Positions 37,201 to 48,599 of a stretch of DNA of 64,000 nt are shown piece by piece. The notes beneath the pieces are model-generated. The model did not search any database. It saw only the letters and a list, made by a program, of their open reading frames with translations, and had not been told where the DNA came from. The stretch comes from Anoplopoma fimbria (Eukaryota > Chordata > Actinopteri > Perciformes > Anoplopomatidae). The translations under genes and the position numbers were made by a program. How positions within the stretch are numbered: position 1 is the first letter of the stretch; the number at the start of each line of letters is the position of its first letter. The stretch spans positions 5,735,102 to 5,799,101 of the forward strand of contig NC_072465.1 of NCBI RefSeq assembly GCF_027596085.1, given 5' to 3'.

Positions 37201-39430
37201 TATAACAATTTATTCGCATTTAGATTGCTCATGACATTTTACATGTTGATGCTAATCTTGAAAATGGTGAACATAATGTCACTGTATTGTTCGTCCTCGT
37301 ATCTGAAGGTCGGAGTCTTGCCACAAAGAGCTGGCGTGTTAAAGGCAGACAACCAGCTAGAAGTCCGATTCAGTGGGGAATTCTCAATACATTCGTATTT
37401 GTTTAACAGTTCATCTACTGGCAGAGAAAATAAAACCTAACATTTACTACACTGTAAAACACTCCAGCTCTGCTCCAGATGAGACTTTCGTCCTCTCTGT
37501 ATTCATCTCCTGCTACAAGACCACTTAGACTCAGCAGGTGTCCTGTTGTACAACTGTGTTCGTGTGTATGTGTGTGTGCACACAGATTTAGTAATTATCG
37601 GCGTGTGTTGCTCTCTCTGGCCGACTGTGCTGAGGATGAGCAGTAGCATGCCAGTGACTTGACCTTTTGTCTCCATCATGACGTGGTGACTGAAGAGAGT
37701 GCTCAAATAACAGCTTGACGTCTCAACAGGGAGTCTTTTTACACTCGTGCGCGGACACACATGCTGGTGGGTGTGTACTGCATAGTAGGAGTGTGCAGTA
37801 TATGTTCCTGTGTTAACTCCAGCCTCTCTATTTTGTCATTACTACCCCCTCACACTGCAGAGTCTCAGACTTCCATTCTGTCCTTTCTATTTTTGTGTAT
37901 TCTTTGTCCTCAGTAATGTCTTGTTAAATCAACATTCTGCTTTGTGGTGGTCAGCTTAATTTCAAGAACCTGAAGTAGACAAAATCTTTCAACTACACAT
38001 TGTGACAGCAAGTCTTCTATTGTAGTTTGTTTTCTGTAACAGGCCTACAGTGTCATTATACATACTTTACAATAAATACCCTGACTATTCCCTTTTTTCT
38101 TTCCTACCATCAGAGTGTCATACAGTGCATGAAACCGTACATGACAGAAATGTCATACTTTGCTCACAGCATCCCTCGTTTGAGTTGACGGTGTGATTAG
38201 ATTTTCAGTCACCTTGCTGCATAAGTTTGCATTTCAATGAAGTTAAACTGATTTACTCCTAACCTCTATAATTTTGTGATGTTTATAGAGTTCATGTGAA
38301 CTCCCATGTGTTATGTGAAGAAAAAAATCATTTGTGAATATGCTTTACTGAGCAAATGTTATCATTCTAACATGATAAAGATTTTTCCAAAATGTGGTCA
38401 TTATCAGATTGCAGTTAGAACTTGTCATGGTTAGGAATTGAGCGTTTTGTAAGTCCCGCCCCCAATGCTACTCCGTCAAGATGTCAGACCTAACATGGAG
38501 CCCACACTGTCACCTACTGCACTCACAGAATAAACATTTAATTTTTTTTTCTTATTTACAAAAAATTGTAAATAAGAAAAATATTTCAGGATGTAAAAAC
38601 GAATTCTACATTGAAAACCGTTTATAAAGATAAAGACAGAAGCTAAAGTCTCGACATCACAGTGTAAAAGTGAGCCACCGCATCACCTGGTGATCACGAC
38701 AGACAAAAAAGTCGGTCTTTATTCAATGTTACATTCACTAAAAGCAAAAGCAGCATGTGTTTACATTCAGTATACCTTCAGAAGCTAGCGTAGAATAGAA
38801 GTGCTTGTTAATGATGTGCTGACATACTCTGCTAAAGTTAGCGTGACAGGTTTTTACGTACGTAATGTTTCAGAAGAGTATAAGTTCTTCCAGCCTCTTC
38901 AGGTTACGAGTATCACAATTACACAACGTATTACCTCGAACAGCTTGAAATCCACCAAACCAGTTTGAAAATGAAGTGAATCTGAAACAATGGCATGAGA
39001 GTCTATTGAGCAGAGCTGGGTGTTGTTTGACCCTGTTAGCTGGCCCGTCTGCGTTCGAGGGGCAGGACTTCCTGATGGGTCAATTAACCTACATTCGCAT
39101 AAAAAATGGTCAAAAAAAAGAGTTCACAATCATCACACTGTCTTATGGAAGTAAAGATGGAGGCCACTTAATTGAGAATTTTATGCCTACATTAACAAGT
39201 TGATGTGCATGGAGGCCAGTATATTTGTGAGCAGATGATAATGCGGATGAAGAGAAAGTTGAGCAATAAATGTTTCTTCTGTACGTAGGTGTGTGTGGAT
39301 GCAGAGTGGGAGCCGGTAGTGGTGGGATCTTGATGTGAGATAAAAAAAGGTACCATTGCAAAAAAGAAGCCCTGTAATGAAAAGATCTGATTCCATGTGA
39401 TTTGTACTGTTCAGACAAAAAAACTGATCT
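34213..39430. other. Intergenic or intronic, no gene seen
   Basis: AT-rich sequence without recognisable exons. A teleost repeat fragment (GCTTAGGTTTAGGCAACAAA...GTTAGGTTTAGGAAAA) lies at about 36560-36690. A 16-bp A/T hairpin lies at 38546-38581. Confidence 0.45.
38546..38581. other. 16-bp A/T hairpin
   Basis: TTTTTCTTATTTACAA and its exact reverse complement are separated by AAAA. The hairpin is low-complexity and could be chance. Confidence 0.7.
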
Positions 39431-39437
39431 GAGACAC

Positions 39438-39508
<71 letters not shown>

Positions 39509-39560
39509 TTCCTTTATTGATCCCCATGGGGGATATTCGGGTGTTGCAGCAGCTCAAGGA
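39438..39560 (-). repeat. (GATA)n tail plus retroelement 3' end
   Basis: A GATA array of about 70 bp runs directly into TTCCTTTATTGATCCCCATG then GGGGATATTC. This is the reverse orientation of the common teleost element end (CCCCATGGGGATCAATAAAG followed by a tetramer tail). Confidence 0.7.
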
Positions 39561-42500
39561 CAGAGAAACAGATTGTGCAAGATTAAAAAAATCTGATTTT
39601 CGCCACTTTTGCCTGCACTGTGAATGTAGCCAAATATGGTGCACCTAGGTACACATTATACATACAGTATATAATGTATAATATTATACATTATAATAAA
39701 ATAATATTATACATTATAATACATTTTTCTTAATTCCAGTAATCGCACGCAGTGGTGTCTGGTTCTGCTTTCGTTGACACTGAGAGCAAAAGAGTGAAAT
39801 ATCAAACACATGTTGCTCTATTTGATTAAATCATGATAATTTTTTAGTGTGGTTGATAAAAATATTATATCCTGTTGTAGTCCCATAAAAATACATTTAT
39901 ACTACTACATTGCTACATTAATATTCATGTACCTTTCCACTGCGTTCCTTTTTACTATATATCAGTTTGACAACCTGTTACATCAGCTTGTCTCACAGGA
40001 ATATCAAGATTATCGTTAATCTTTGTGCTGCTGCTCTTGGGGATTACTGATGTGAGTAGCTGTTCAATTATACATGGTGTACTGTCTCTTGTCACATAGT
40101 TTCTGGCTTCCTACATGGAAGGAGATAGTGCTGTGGGGCGTCACTTACATCTGTGTAAAAATGGGTAGTCTTGGATGTGGTGCACCAGTTTGTGAATTAA
40201 CCCCCTTGCTGAGGCTTTTACTTTTAAAATGAAAAATGACCAATCATGTTATCAGATCAGTCTCTGCTCTCCAATAGTTGTTTTTTCATAAAGCGTTGTG
40301 ATTTACATTTAGTTTCACATGAACCTGTATTGTTTCACATTTCCCAGAATTAATTTCTGCATACAAAATCACATATTAAACATTGTTAGTCTTTACAGAT
40401 AAATAGAACTGAAAATAAAAGGAATCAACCGTAGCAAAGATATGACCAAGATTAACATAATTATTTTGTCGAACAACGAAATATGTGGAAAAATCACACA
40501 ACTTTTTGGTTCTCGACATCATCACCTTGTCATTGCTTTTACAATCGGCTTCATTACATTGTCAGGGTAAATGGTGAAGGTGTTGCTGAGACAAGGCGAC
40601 CACAGATTAAACGCAAGCTCCTTGATGTGATAATTTCCTGGTTCTCAGTATGTTAGAATCTAGGTGAGTTTATTTCCCCCTGCAAAGCCAGATAATGGTC
40701 TTACACACACACGGTTACCTGGAGCACTCCCTGGTGAGCGTCTTCCACTCGCAGGCAACATAATTAGGAAGCCATCTTAAAACCAGCGCCTGGTTTCACA
40801 CTCCCCTGCCTCTGGCTTACATTAGTTAGCAGGAGGAGTGGAGGCACTTTCTGACGAGGTTTTATCTGGATTCGTAAATACAAAAACGCTTTACAAGACC
40901 GAACCAGAACCAACCCTGAGATGACTCCGATACAGGTATTTTCCAAAGTGGGAGAAAATTCTTAATAACCAGCTTGTGGAAGAAGAACAGTGTGAAACAG
41001 CACAGTGCTCTCCAGGTTCAGACACGAGGCACGTTGGGTTAAAGCAGGGACATATTGATTGATTTTTCACTCTTCTGCTTCACATGAATGCCCTGTGCAA
41101 CTCAACCTTTTAATTCACAGTGACTAAACAGAAGTAGAAAACCTACCATTACAAAATAAAATGTATATAAAAAACGTGCAAACTCAGCACAGCTAAACCG
41201 TCAATCCCTATATTGCAGTAAAACCTGTGTGTCATTTAGAGCTACATTTCTCATTGACGGCTGTGCTGTTCAACCACCAGATTGCTTTTCCGCTTTTCCT
41301 GTGCTAAGCATCCAACCCAGGCAGTCATCATGCTTTTCACTCAGGCAATCATGAGAGTCTTTTGGGACAGAAGCAGCCTGTTGGGTGCTGAAGGCAACCA
41401 GGAAACCAGCAGCAGTTATGGTGATGTAGAGTGGAAAAAAAAAGAGCTGCCACCTCTGCACCCTGGGACATCTTGTTTACCACGACTGCTGGCTCAATCT
41501 ACTTCCTTCCCTTACATTTTCTGTAATCAGTCTCAGCTCTGTAGCAGGCATTCCAGATGTCCTACTTCCAGGTGATGCATGCCCTCTTTTAAACAAGAAT
41601 CCACTACTTTCCAAATCCCCTGATGTCCCTTTATCCTCAATCCCTCCCAATTCCAGCCTTTAGGGGAAATCAGACAGTCTACTCACGAACGGACCAGATG
41701 GAACGTGGGTCAAGCAGAGTGGCTGCAGGGCTGCGCTCATGCGCACATTAAATTCTTCACTGTCTGTTTCTCACTTTACTTTCCCCACTATCCCTCCTTG
41801 CATTTTTCTGTACATCCCCATGAGATATCTCTCACAGTTTTAAACTAAACCGTGAATCTGTATCTGCCAACTGCTCCCTTAATAGCTGAAACAGTGCTGT
41901 AGAAAATGTAGTAAAGTGTGTCATTTGTTGATCCAATTTTGCTGTTGATCTTAGGGGACTTCCATTTCCTCCCCCATTTGGTTGTTTACAATAACCATGG
42001 AGAACAGGAACACATGAAAGTCAATGGACAAGAAGACCGTGTGCCAGTGAATTTGTTTTTGTCTTCCTTATCTTTTCCATGGGAAAGTAACATACTCTCT
42101 GTGTTGATGTTTTAACTTTACTACCCTACCATATCTCTGGGACTAGTATGATGTCACCAAAGAGCTCAGTGTCACACACTTCAATACGATCGCACCTGTG
42201 CCCTCATTAATCTAGGCTCTTGTAGTGTGGGTTGCCGTGGCAACAGAAACTAGGAGAAAATGAGTCCATCGCTCAAACAAATGTCTGGTTTCCAGCAGTT
42301 GGTAGTCGAGAGTTGATCCGTTGTGTTGTTTGTTTCCTTTGCTATTGACTTGTAGGGTCGTCTGCAAATGTTTAATACTGTGTGTGTGATTTTCACCTCT
42401 TGATGATTTAAGGGAAAAGATGTCTGTGATTGGATTCATTCGTGTGATTTCCCGCAGGTGCAATCAGTGGCCTCCTGCTAATCAACTGTGTGTTCTTCAA

Positions 42501-44430
42501 GGTTTTATGGGAATGAACCTACAATTCCTATTTTTTTAAAAATAGGAAAAAAGATCCCTACCAAGGTCCAAATGTTTAAACATAGTGACTGAAACCACTC
42601 TCACCATACATTGATCATAATCATAATAAGGCTACCACTGCTAGAAGTTATTTTAAAGAAATTGTTTGGGTAAAATAATTTTGGGAAATGGGCGTATTAG
42701 CTTTCTTGCTAAGAGTTTGGTTTGTTTATGTTTGTGCCATATCTATAAAGCTAGTCATAAGGTGATTAGATTTAGCTAGTTTGAAGTAGCTAGCTCAGCT
42801 CTGTCAAAACTACATAAACAAATGCATAGACATACACATACCTAGAGATATGTGGGTGTTTCTGTTGGTTGACCAGTAATAATGTTGCTACAGTGAGTTT
42901 GTTGATCAACCAGGGGAGGTGCTGCAGATACATTAGACTGTATGTGCTTGGCAGACAGATACATTTTTTTTTTCAAGAAAGAGTTACAGCATGTACTGTA
43001 ACTCCCCTAAAATCACATTTATATTTTTGTTTGTGTCTGTATTAAACAAACAAGGTTGGTGAACTTTAGAAGTGCTGGTGGACATATTTTTTAACACCAC
43101 CTGAGTTCAGCTACAAGTGCATCTCCCAAAATGAAGAGCAATGTTTTTAATGTGTGAAATGTGCTTCATTAGAGATTAAATTAGTTGTTTTGGTAGGTTT
43201 AACTGTAGTTAAAATTGCCAACCTACTGTACTTGGTTTTTAATCACATGATCTCCCTAAAATCTGCTTTATGATTGATGTTTAGCATTGGTTTATTCTGC
43301 AGTTATTCCTTGACCTCCTTCCACAGTATATTTAAGTGAATTAACTCTTCAGATTTGACGCTGATACTAAAATGAATTAAATTAAGTGGTTGTCAGTTTA
43401 ACCGAAAACCTTCCAACACAGAGTTTTTCTCAGTCACTTTGGCTCACTTTTTAAAAACAGTCTCTCTTGCATGTCTGCAAAATGTATCAACTCACCAAAA
43501 ACATCACATTCAAGCTTCAAAAGCTAGTTATTGTGTCAGTAAATTGGCCAATGCCACTAAAATGAAAAGTTGTTTTATCCTCTTGTATGGTCCCAGTAGT
43601 TTACTGGGAAAAGACAGTACTGTAGTTCACAGAAAAAAATATGCACATTTGTATGTTCACAGTTAAACATATTTGTGTAGCAATGTGTTACATGTAACGT
43701 ATAGTGTAATAATTGCACATTATTCATATTTATGGAATACACAAGTATGTCTGTCTGACAGATTTTGATAACTCAATATCTAATTTTGCATGTGCAAATT
43801 ATCAAAGAATGTTAAGAAGTTGTGAAGAGTTTTTGACAATTTCAATAAGAATCAACTCATCAGCTTTTATGAGCAACCATGTGCGAGATGTTATTGTGCA
43901 AATTATAGCCAATTCTTCTAACTCTTCTGTGATTGTGTCAAAACATTTGCTTGAATGAATGAGAAAATTCAAATCTCTTGTGAACAATAAACTAATTGCT
44001 CAGGAATTTGAAAGTGAAATTTCTACGTTTTGAGCAACAGCAAATGCAAAAAAAATATTTAATAAATATTCTTCTTTGGCGTTAGAGGTTTTTCAATATT
44101 TACGTGGTCTGCTACAGCTGGCAGACCAGCGATCATAACCAATGTTATGTAAATTGCTGACTGTGGTCTGATTACTTATCTTCATACAAATGCCCCTTCC
44201 CAAGAGCTCCAGTACAAATTGTTGATGGCCTGTTGTAGCGGCCTGACGTTCTGACAGCTTGTGTGCAGGTCTCAGTCTGTGGCTGAGCCAAAACAGTAAT
44301 CAGAGATACTGAAAGGATACAGATTGATGGCTGGCTTGATGGCATAATGCAGCACCTGTTCAATCTGCAGACGCTGGGGTTGATAAATGTCTATTTATAA
44401 CAATTGATCACCAGGTAGGTAGGTACGTTG
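39561..44430. other. Intergenic or intronic, no gene seen
   Basis: No exon is recognisable. A degenerate member of the TTTTGGGAAAT...TTTCTTGC foldback family is seen at about 42660-42810. Confidence 0.45.
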
Positions 44431-44431
44431 G

Positions 44432-44523
<92 letters not shown>
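44432..44523. repeat. (TAGA)23 microsatellite
   Basis: A tetranucleotide array of 92 bp, ending 155 bp before the gpr22 coding-exon acceptor. Confidence 0.97.
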
Positions 44524-44711
44524 AAGTTAGACAACGTGGGTTATGATCTCTATGTTATGACCTTTCTTTCCAAGGTAATGTTGAGTTGTCTGACATGCTA
44601 TGAGAGAGTAAATGTGTTTTGAGTTTCTCCTACCCAGTTCATTTCTCATCTGTCTGGTTTGTGTTCCTGTCTACCCAGCGCTGTCAACAAGCTGTTATTC
44701 ATCCCTGCATC

Positions 44712-44780
44712 ATGGAGGCTCAGTCCGATGCATCATGGGAGCTCATCAACGGTGTGACATATACAATATATGAGGCCTGA
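44712..44780 (+). other. 22-codon uORF upstream of gpr22
   Basis: ATG at 44712 (ATCATGG, strong +4 G) opens 22 codons (MEAQSDASWELINGVTYTIY...) and stops at 44778-44780, 9 nt before the main ATG. It lies in the same exon, which begins at 44679 after CTACCCAG. Its out-of-frame position relative to the receptor suggests translational control, if it is translated. Confidence 0.5.
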
Positions 44781-44789
44781 GAGGTTGTC

Positions 44790-46334
44790 ATGGAGACTAA
44801 CAGCTACACCTCAGGTCTAGCCACCACTGACTGGACTGGGACGGTGGCCGGCCTGGAGGGAATGGGACTTCTTCAGGAGCAGGGAGGAGGGGGCTTGCCC
44901 AGTGGCCCGGCGTCCTGGTACACGCCGTACTCGCTGTCCTTCCAAGTGTCACTCACCGCCTTCCTCATGCTGGAGCTGGTGTTGGGTTTCAGCAGCAACC
45001 TGACTGTGCTGGTGCTCTACTGCTCTCAATCCAATTTAGTGGACTCGGTGAGCAATATGGTGACTGTGAATCTGCATGTGCTGGATGTGGCAGTGTGTGT
45101 GCTGTGTCTGCCCCTCACTCTGGTGGTTGTACTGCTTCCTCCAGGACCAAACATGCCCCTGCTCTGCTGCTTCCACGAGGCCGGTGTATCCTTTGCAAGC
45201 ATAGCCACAGCCATCAACATCCTGGTCATCAGCTTGGACCGATATGACATCTCAGTGCGACCAGCCAACAGGTTGCTGACCACACGTAGAGCAACGCTGC
45301 TCCTTGCTGCAGTTTGGATCACCTCGGTAGCTGTTTGTTTTATCCCATTCTTGGAGGTGCAGTGGTCCAGTGGAGAAGGAGCTGAGGAAAGAGGGCAGGT
45401 GACATCCTTGTCGTTGTCCACACATGGTGTCAGTGCTGCAGTGGTGCCAGCGTGGCGTAACCAGACACTGCTGTGCTTCGGCGGGCAGGGCTTCCACACA
45501 GGTGTGGCTATGTACTATCACCTTATTCTGCAGGTGCCCATCTTCTTCACCACAGTGGCAGTCATGCTCTTTACCTACTCCAGAATACTGAGAGCTTTAA
45601 ACATCCGCATTGGCTCCCACATGAAGAAGGGCCAGCGGTTCAGGGACACCTCTTGCAGGGGGACCCACAGGAGAGAGAAGAAAAAGAAGGCGGCGCTCAG
45701 AACCAATGATGGGGGGCAGGTAGTAGGGGAGCGATGCACCACAGATTGTACCAAACAGCTCTGCCACCCTCCCCTAATTCCTTCCCCCTCCCCCACAGCC
45801 ACAGCCACCTCACCCCCTGCCCTGTCCTCCGCCCCACTCGTCGCCTCTGACACAGGTGCTGCGACCGCCATGCCCCCCACCCTGGGCGTCCAGGCCTCCG
45901 TGTCTGCCATCATTGCCCTGAGAAGGGCAGTGCGGCGACACAGGGATCGGCGAGAGCGACAGAGGCGGGTGTTCAGGATGTCCCTCATCATTATCACCAC
46001 GTTCCTGGGCTGCTGGGCTCCCCTCTCTGTGACCAACATACTAATCTTGGGTATAGGCCCCAGTGACGCCCTGGTCAGCCTACGCCTCTGGTTCATAGCC
46101 CTGGCGTACGGCACCACCGTCTCCCACCCTCTGCTCTACGCCTTCACCCGACAGAAGCTGCGCCGTGCCCTCCGTGCTAAGGTCAAGAAAAGGGTGGTGT
46201 CCCTGCTCCAGGTAGACCCCTCACCAGGGGGCACGGTCATACACAACTCCTGGGTAGAGAACAAAAAAACCAGCCGGCAAGTGCGGCTGGAAGCAAGCAA
46301 AGGTACTGGCCGCTGCCTGGCAGAGGTCCTGTGA
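44790..46334 (+). CDS. gpr22: GPR22 orphan class A GPCR, intronless coding region
   Basis: The protein is 514 residues, against about 433 in human GPR22. Matching landmarks are YSLSFQVSLTAFLMLELVLG (TM1), N70, D99 in TM2 (NLHVLD), DRYDISVRPANR at 150-161, VSAIIALRRAVRRHRDRRER before TM6, FLGCWAP at 405-411 and SHPLLYAFTRQKLRRA after TM7. The usual NPxxY of TM7 is HPLLY, as in other GPR22 proteins. The C-terminus keeps VIHNSWVENKK. The third intracellular loop carries an extra Ser/Thr/Pro/Ala-rich stretch (about 303-365) that explains most of the length excess. GPR22 is an orphan receptor of brain and heart, linked in the literature to Gi/o coupling and cilia. Teleosts keep two copies. The unusual neighbours (cidec side rather than cog5) hint at the b copy, but this cannot be decided here. 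Confidence 0.94.
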   Translation: METNSYTSGLATTDWTGTVAGLEGMGLLQEQGGGGLPSGPASWYTPYSLSFQVSLTAFLMLELVLGFSSNLTVLVLYCSQSNLVDSVSNMVTVNLHVLDVAVCVLCLPLTLVVVLLPPGPNMPLLCCFHEAGVSFASIATAINILVISLDRYDISVRPANRLLTTRRATLLLAAVWITSVAVCFIPFLEVQWSSGEGAEERGQVTSLSLSTHGVSAAVVPAWRNQTLLCFGGQGFHTGVAMYYHLILQVPIFFTTVAVMLFTYSRILRALNIRIGSHMKKGQRFRDTSCRGTHRREKKKKAALRTNDGGQVVGERCTTDCTKQLCHPPLIPSPSPTATATSPPALSSAPLVASDTGAATAMPPTLGVQASVSAIIALRRAVRRHRDRRERQRRVFRMSLIIITTFLGCWAPLSVTNILILGIGPSDALVSLRLWFIALAYGTTVSHPLLYAFTRQKLRRALRAKVKKRVVSLLQVDPSPGGTVIHNSWVENKKTSRQVRLEASKGTGRCLAEVL

Positions 46335-46574
46335 GACTGAATCACATCGGCCATGTTAGTTATTAGTAGAAACTAAAGATAGAGTCACAGGTGTGTTAAA
46401 TTATGAAACTCACTGGTGCATGAAGCCAGTGTAAGAAATGTGAAAAACACATTTCCACCTCTGGGAGATGTTTTAATATTTCCACCAAGCCCATGCTAAA
46501 CATTCGTCTCAGGCAGCAGGGAGAGCAGGATGCTGTTGACACAAAGCCTCTGCGGCTGAAGAAAATCATACAAC

Positions 46575-46692
<118 letters not shown>

Positions 46693-47226
46693 TATATAAT
46701 TTGCACTCTGTCGAATAGTGAAGTCTGTTTACATATGGAGTTGTATGATAGAGCGTTCTCATAGTGATGCTTACCTAACTGCTCCAAAGAATGTGTTTAG
46801 CCAGCAGATGATCTGGTCTGCCAGTCACTCGAATGCTCCAAGGCAGCTTTTAAAAAAAGGATTTGATACACTTTGAACAAATATATATACTCAAAAAACT
46901 CTTTGAATGTATTTGATATTGTCTCTGTCTTAGTTCTGCTCTGATGGTATGATGCCTATTCTGAACTCAAAGGGGAACAAGTTTGAGATTTACCAGCAAG
47001 TAACCGTGATGGCATGAGGAGCAGATGTAAATGTGCCAGGGTGTGCAGTTTTGCTTAAAGTAGTTATTCAACGGTCAATGTTACAGTGTTTATAAGAAAT
47101 CTTGCAAAGCTCTTTTGTATAAATGCAACTCTTTGAACTCCAAAATTTGTATCAAATGGTGTAATGTCTTGATGTTTTGCATATACTGCTTGGAGAAGGT
47201 AGGTACATTGATTGAAGTCCTAGTTT

Positions 47227-47367
47227 GACATTTTGGGAAATAGGCTCATTGGCTTCTTGCAGAGAATTAGATGAGAAGATTGATACCTCTGTTACACATG
47301 AGAGTGCTAACAAACTTCTCATCTAACTCTCGGCATGAAAGTCAACAAGCCTCTTTCCCAAAATGTC
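47227..47367. mobile_element. Foldback (MITE-like) element with imperfect 52-bp terminal inverted repeats
   Basis: GACATTTTGGGAAATAGGCT...ATTAGATGAGAAG at 47227-47278 is inverted as CTTCTCATCTAACTC...TTTCCCAAAATGTC at 47315-47367 with several mismatches. The arms match a common teleost repeat (GACATTTTGGGAAATA...TTAGATGAGAAGATTGATACC). It is non-coding and has no transposase. Confidence 0.6.
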
Positions 47368-48185
47368 TAGCTAGTCCTTTAAATAGTAAAAAAAGAAATT
47401 TATTTTATTAAATTAAATGTTGGCAGGCTTATGGGTAAAGTCTGCTGGCTGTGCTGAATTAGCTAGTTGGGATGACGCTGTAAAATGGACAGGTGATGGA
47501 CCAAATAAGATAAACACCTTTCAATATAATGCAGTCTCATCACAAAATCGACAATCTCAAAAGTAATCACTGAGTTCAATCAACACCTCTTTGAAACTTT
47601 CTCAATAAAAACTGAATACTTACAGCCTTAAGAAAAGTAGTATTTATTGTCGGTCTATTGTTTTGGATTGCATTATATTTAATATTGTTTTGGCATGCTA
47701 AAAGCATGCAGTTCTCTTTTGTAATAGCATTCATGTACATGTTGTAAATACTGACCAGATCAAGATGCATGTAATCTACAATACAAGTCACTTGGTCTGT
47801 ATGTGATTATAGACTTTATTAGATTGAGAGGAGTGTTTCAGTTGCAGCTGGCTCTTCCAATCATGTGGTCCCATGGGTCAACTCACCCTTAGTGTACAGC
47901 AAACACAAGAGAGTAACTACAGCCGGGCACTGACAGACTGTGGGGGTCTTAATAAGATTTGTGTTTCCTGCTGATTTTGTTCTACCTGCGCGTGTGTTCA
48001 CTTCTCTGATGCTGTATTCACACTGTGGCCATGTGGTTTCTCTCACACACACAATGCATTCTTGAATGTAAACATGAAAAAATATATAGATTATATTGTA
48101 TGTACACCAAGAATATGCTATCTTTACAGGTTTTCTTCATGGTGTTCTCATGTGAATGTATCACCATGCAATGTTGAATTATATC

Positions 48186-48191
48186 AATAAA
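48186..48191 (+). terminator. Candidate gpr22 poly(A) signal
   Basis: AATAAA lies about 1.85 kb after the gpr22 stop. Another AATAAATAAA lies at about 48548. Which one, if either, is used cannot be read from the sequence. Confidence 0.35.
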
Positions 48192-48599
48192 TATGAAATA
48201 CTGAGGTTCGGATTTCCTGCCTTTGTCCCGTGCTCATGTCCGTAATAATTAATGTATGCTGTCTGCTATGAGTTTGTGGAATGCCAAAGAGGTTGGCTAC
48301 TGAAAAATTAGTATCCAAAACAAACATTGTTTCTGTCTATAAAGCCCTGGCCTCGGATATAGCTGTGACAACTGTTTTTCCCCTTACAAGGAGACCTGCT
48401 GTGAGGAGAACAGCATAAGAACTATGTACACCAGTGTCCATATACCTCACATGATTATTCTCTTGTTACCAGAAGGGACACACATGGTGATATACTGCTG
48501 AGCCAAAGAACGCCAAGTCCTATCGGACACATGCGTACATTGTTGCAATAAATAAATGTATTCTTGTGTTCATCATTTATTGATATTCTCTGTGATCTT

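Noticed and set aside
45026..45499. 157-codon open frame antisense to gpr22
   Set aside because: It is the GC-rich shadow of a well-conserved receptor frame and has no family similarity. The 180-codon frame at 45575-46117 is the same case.
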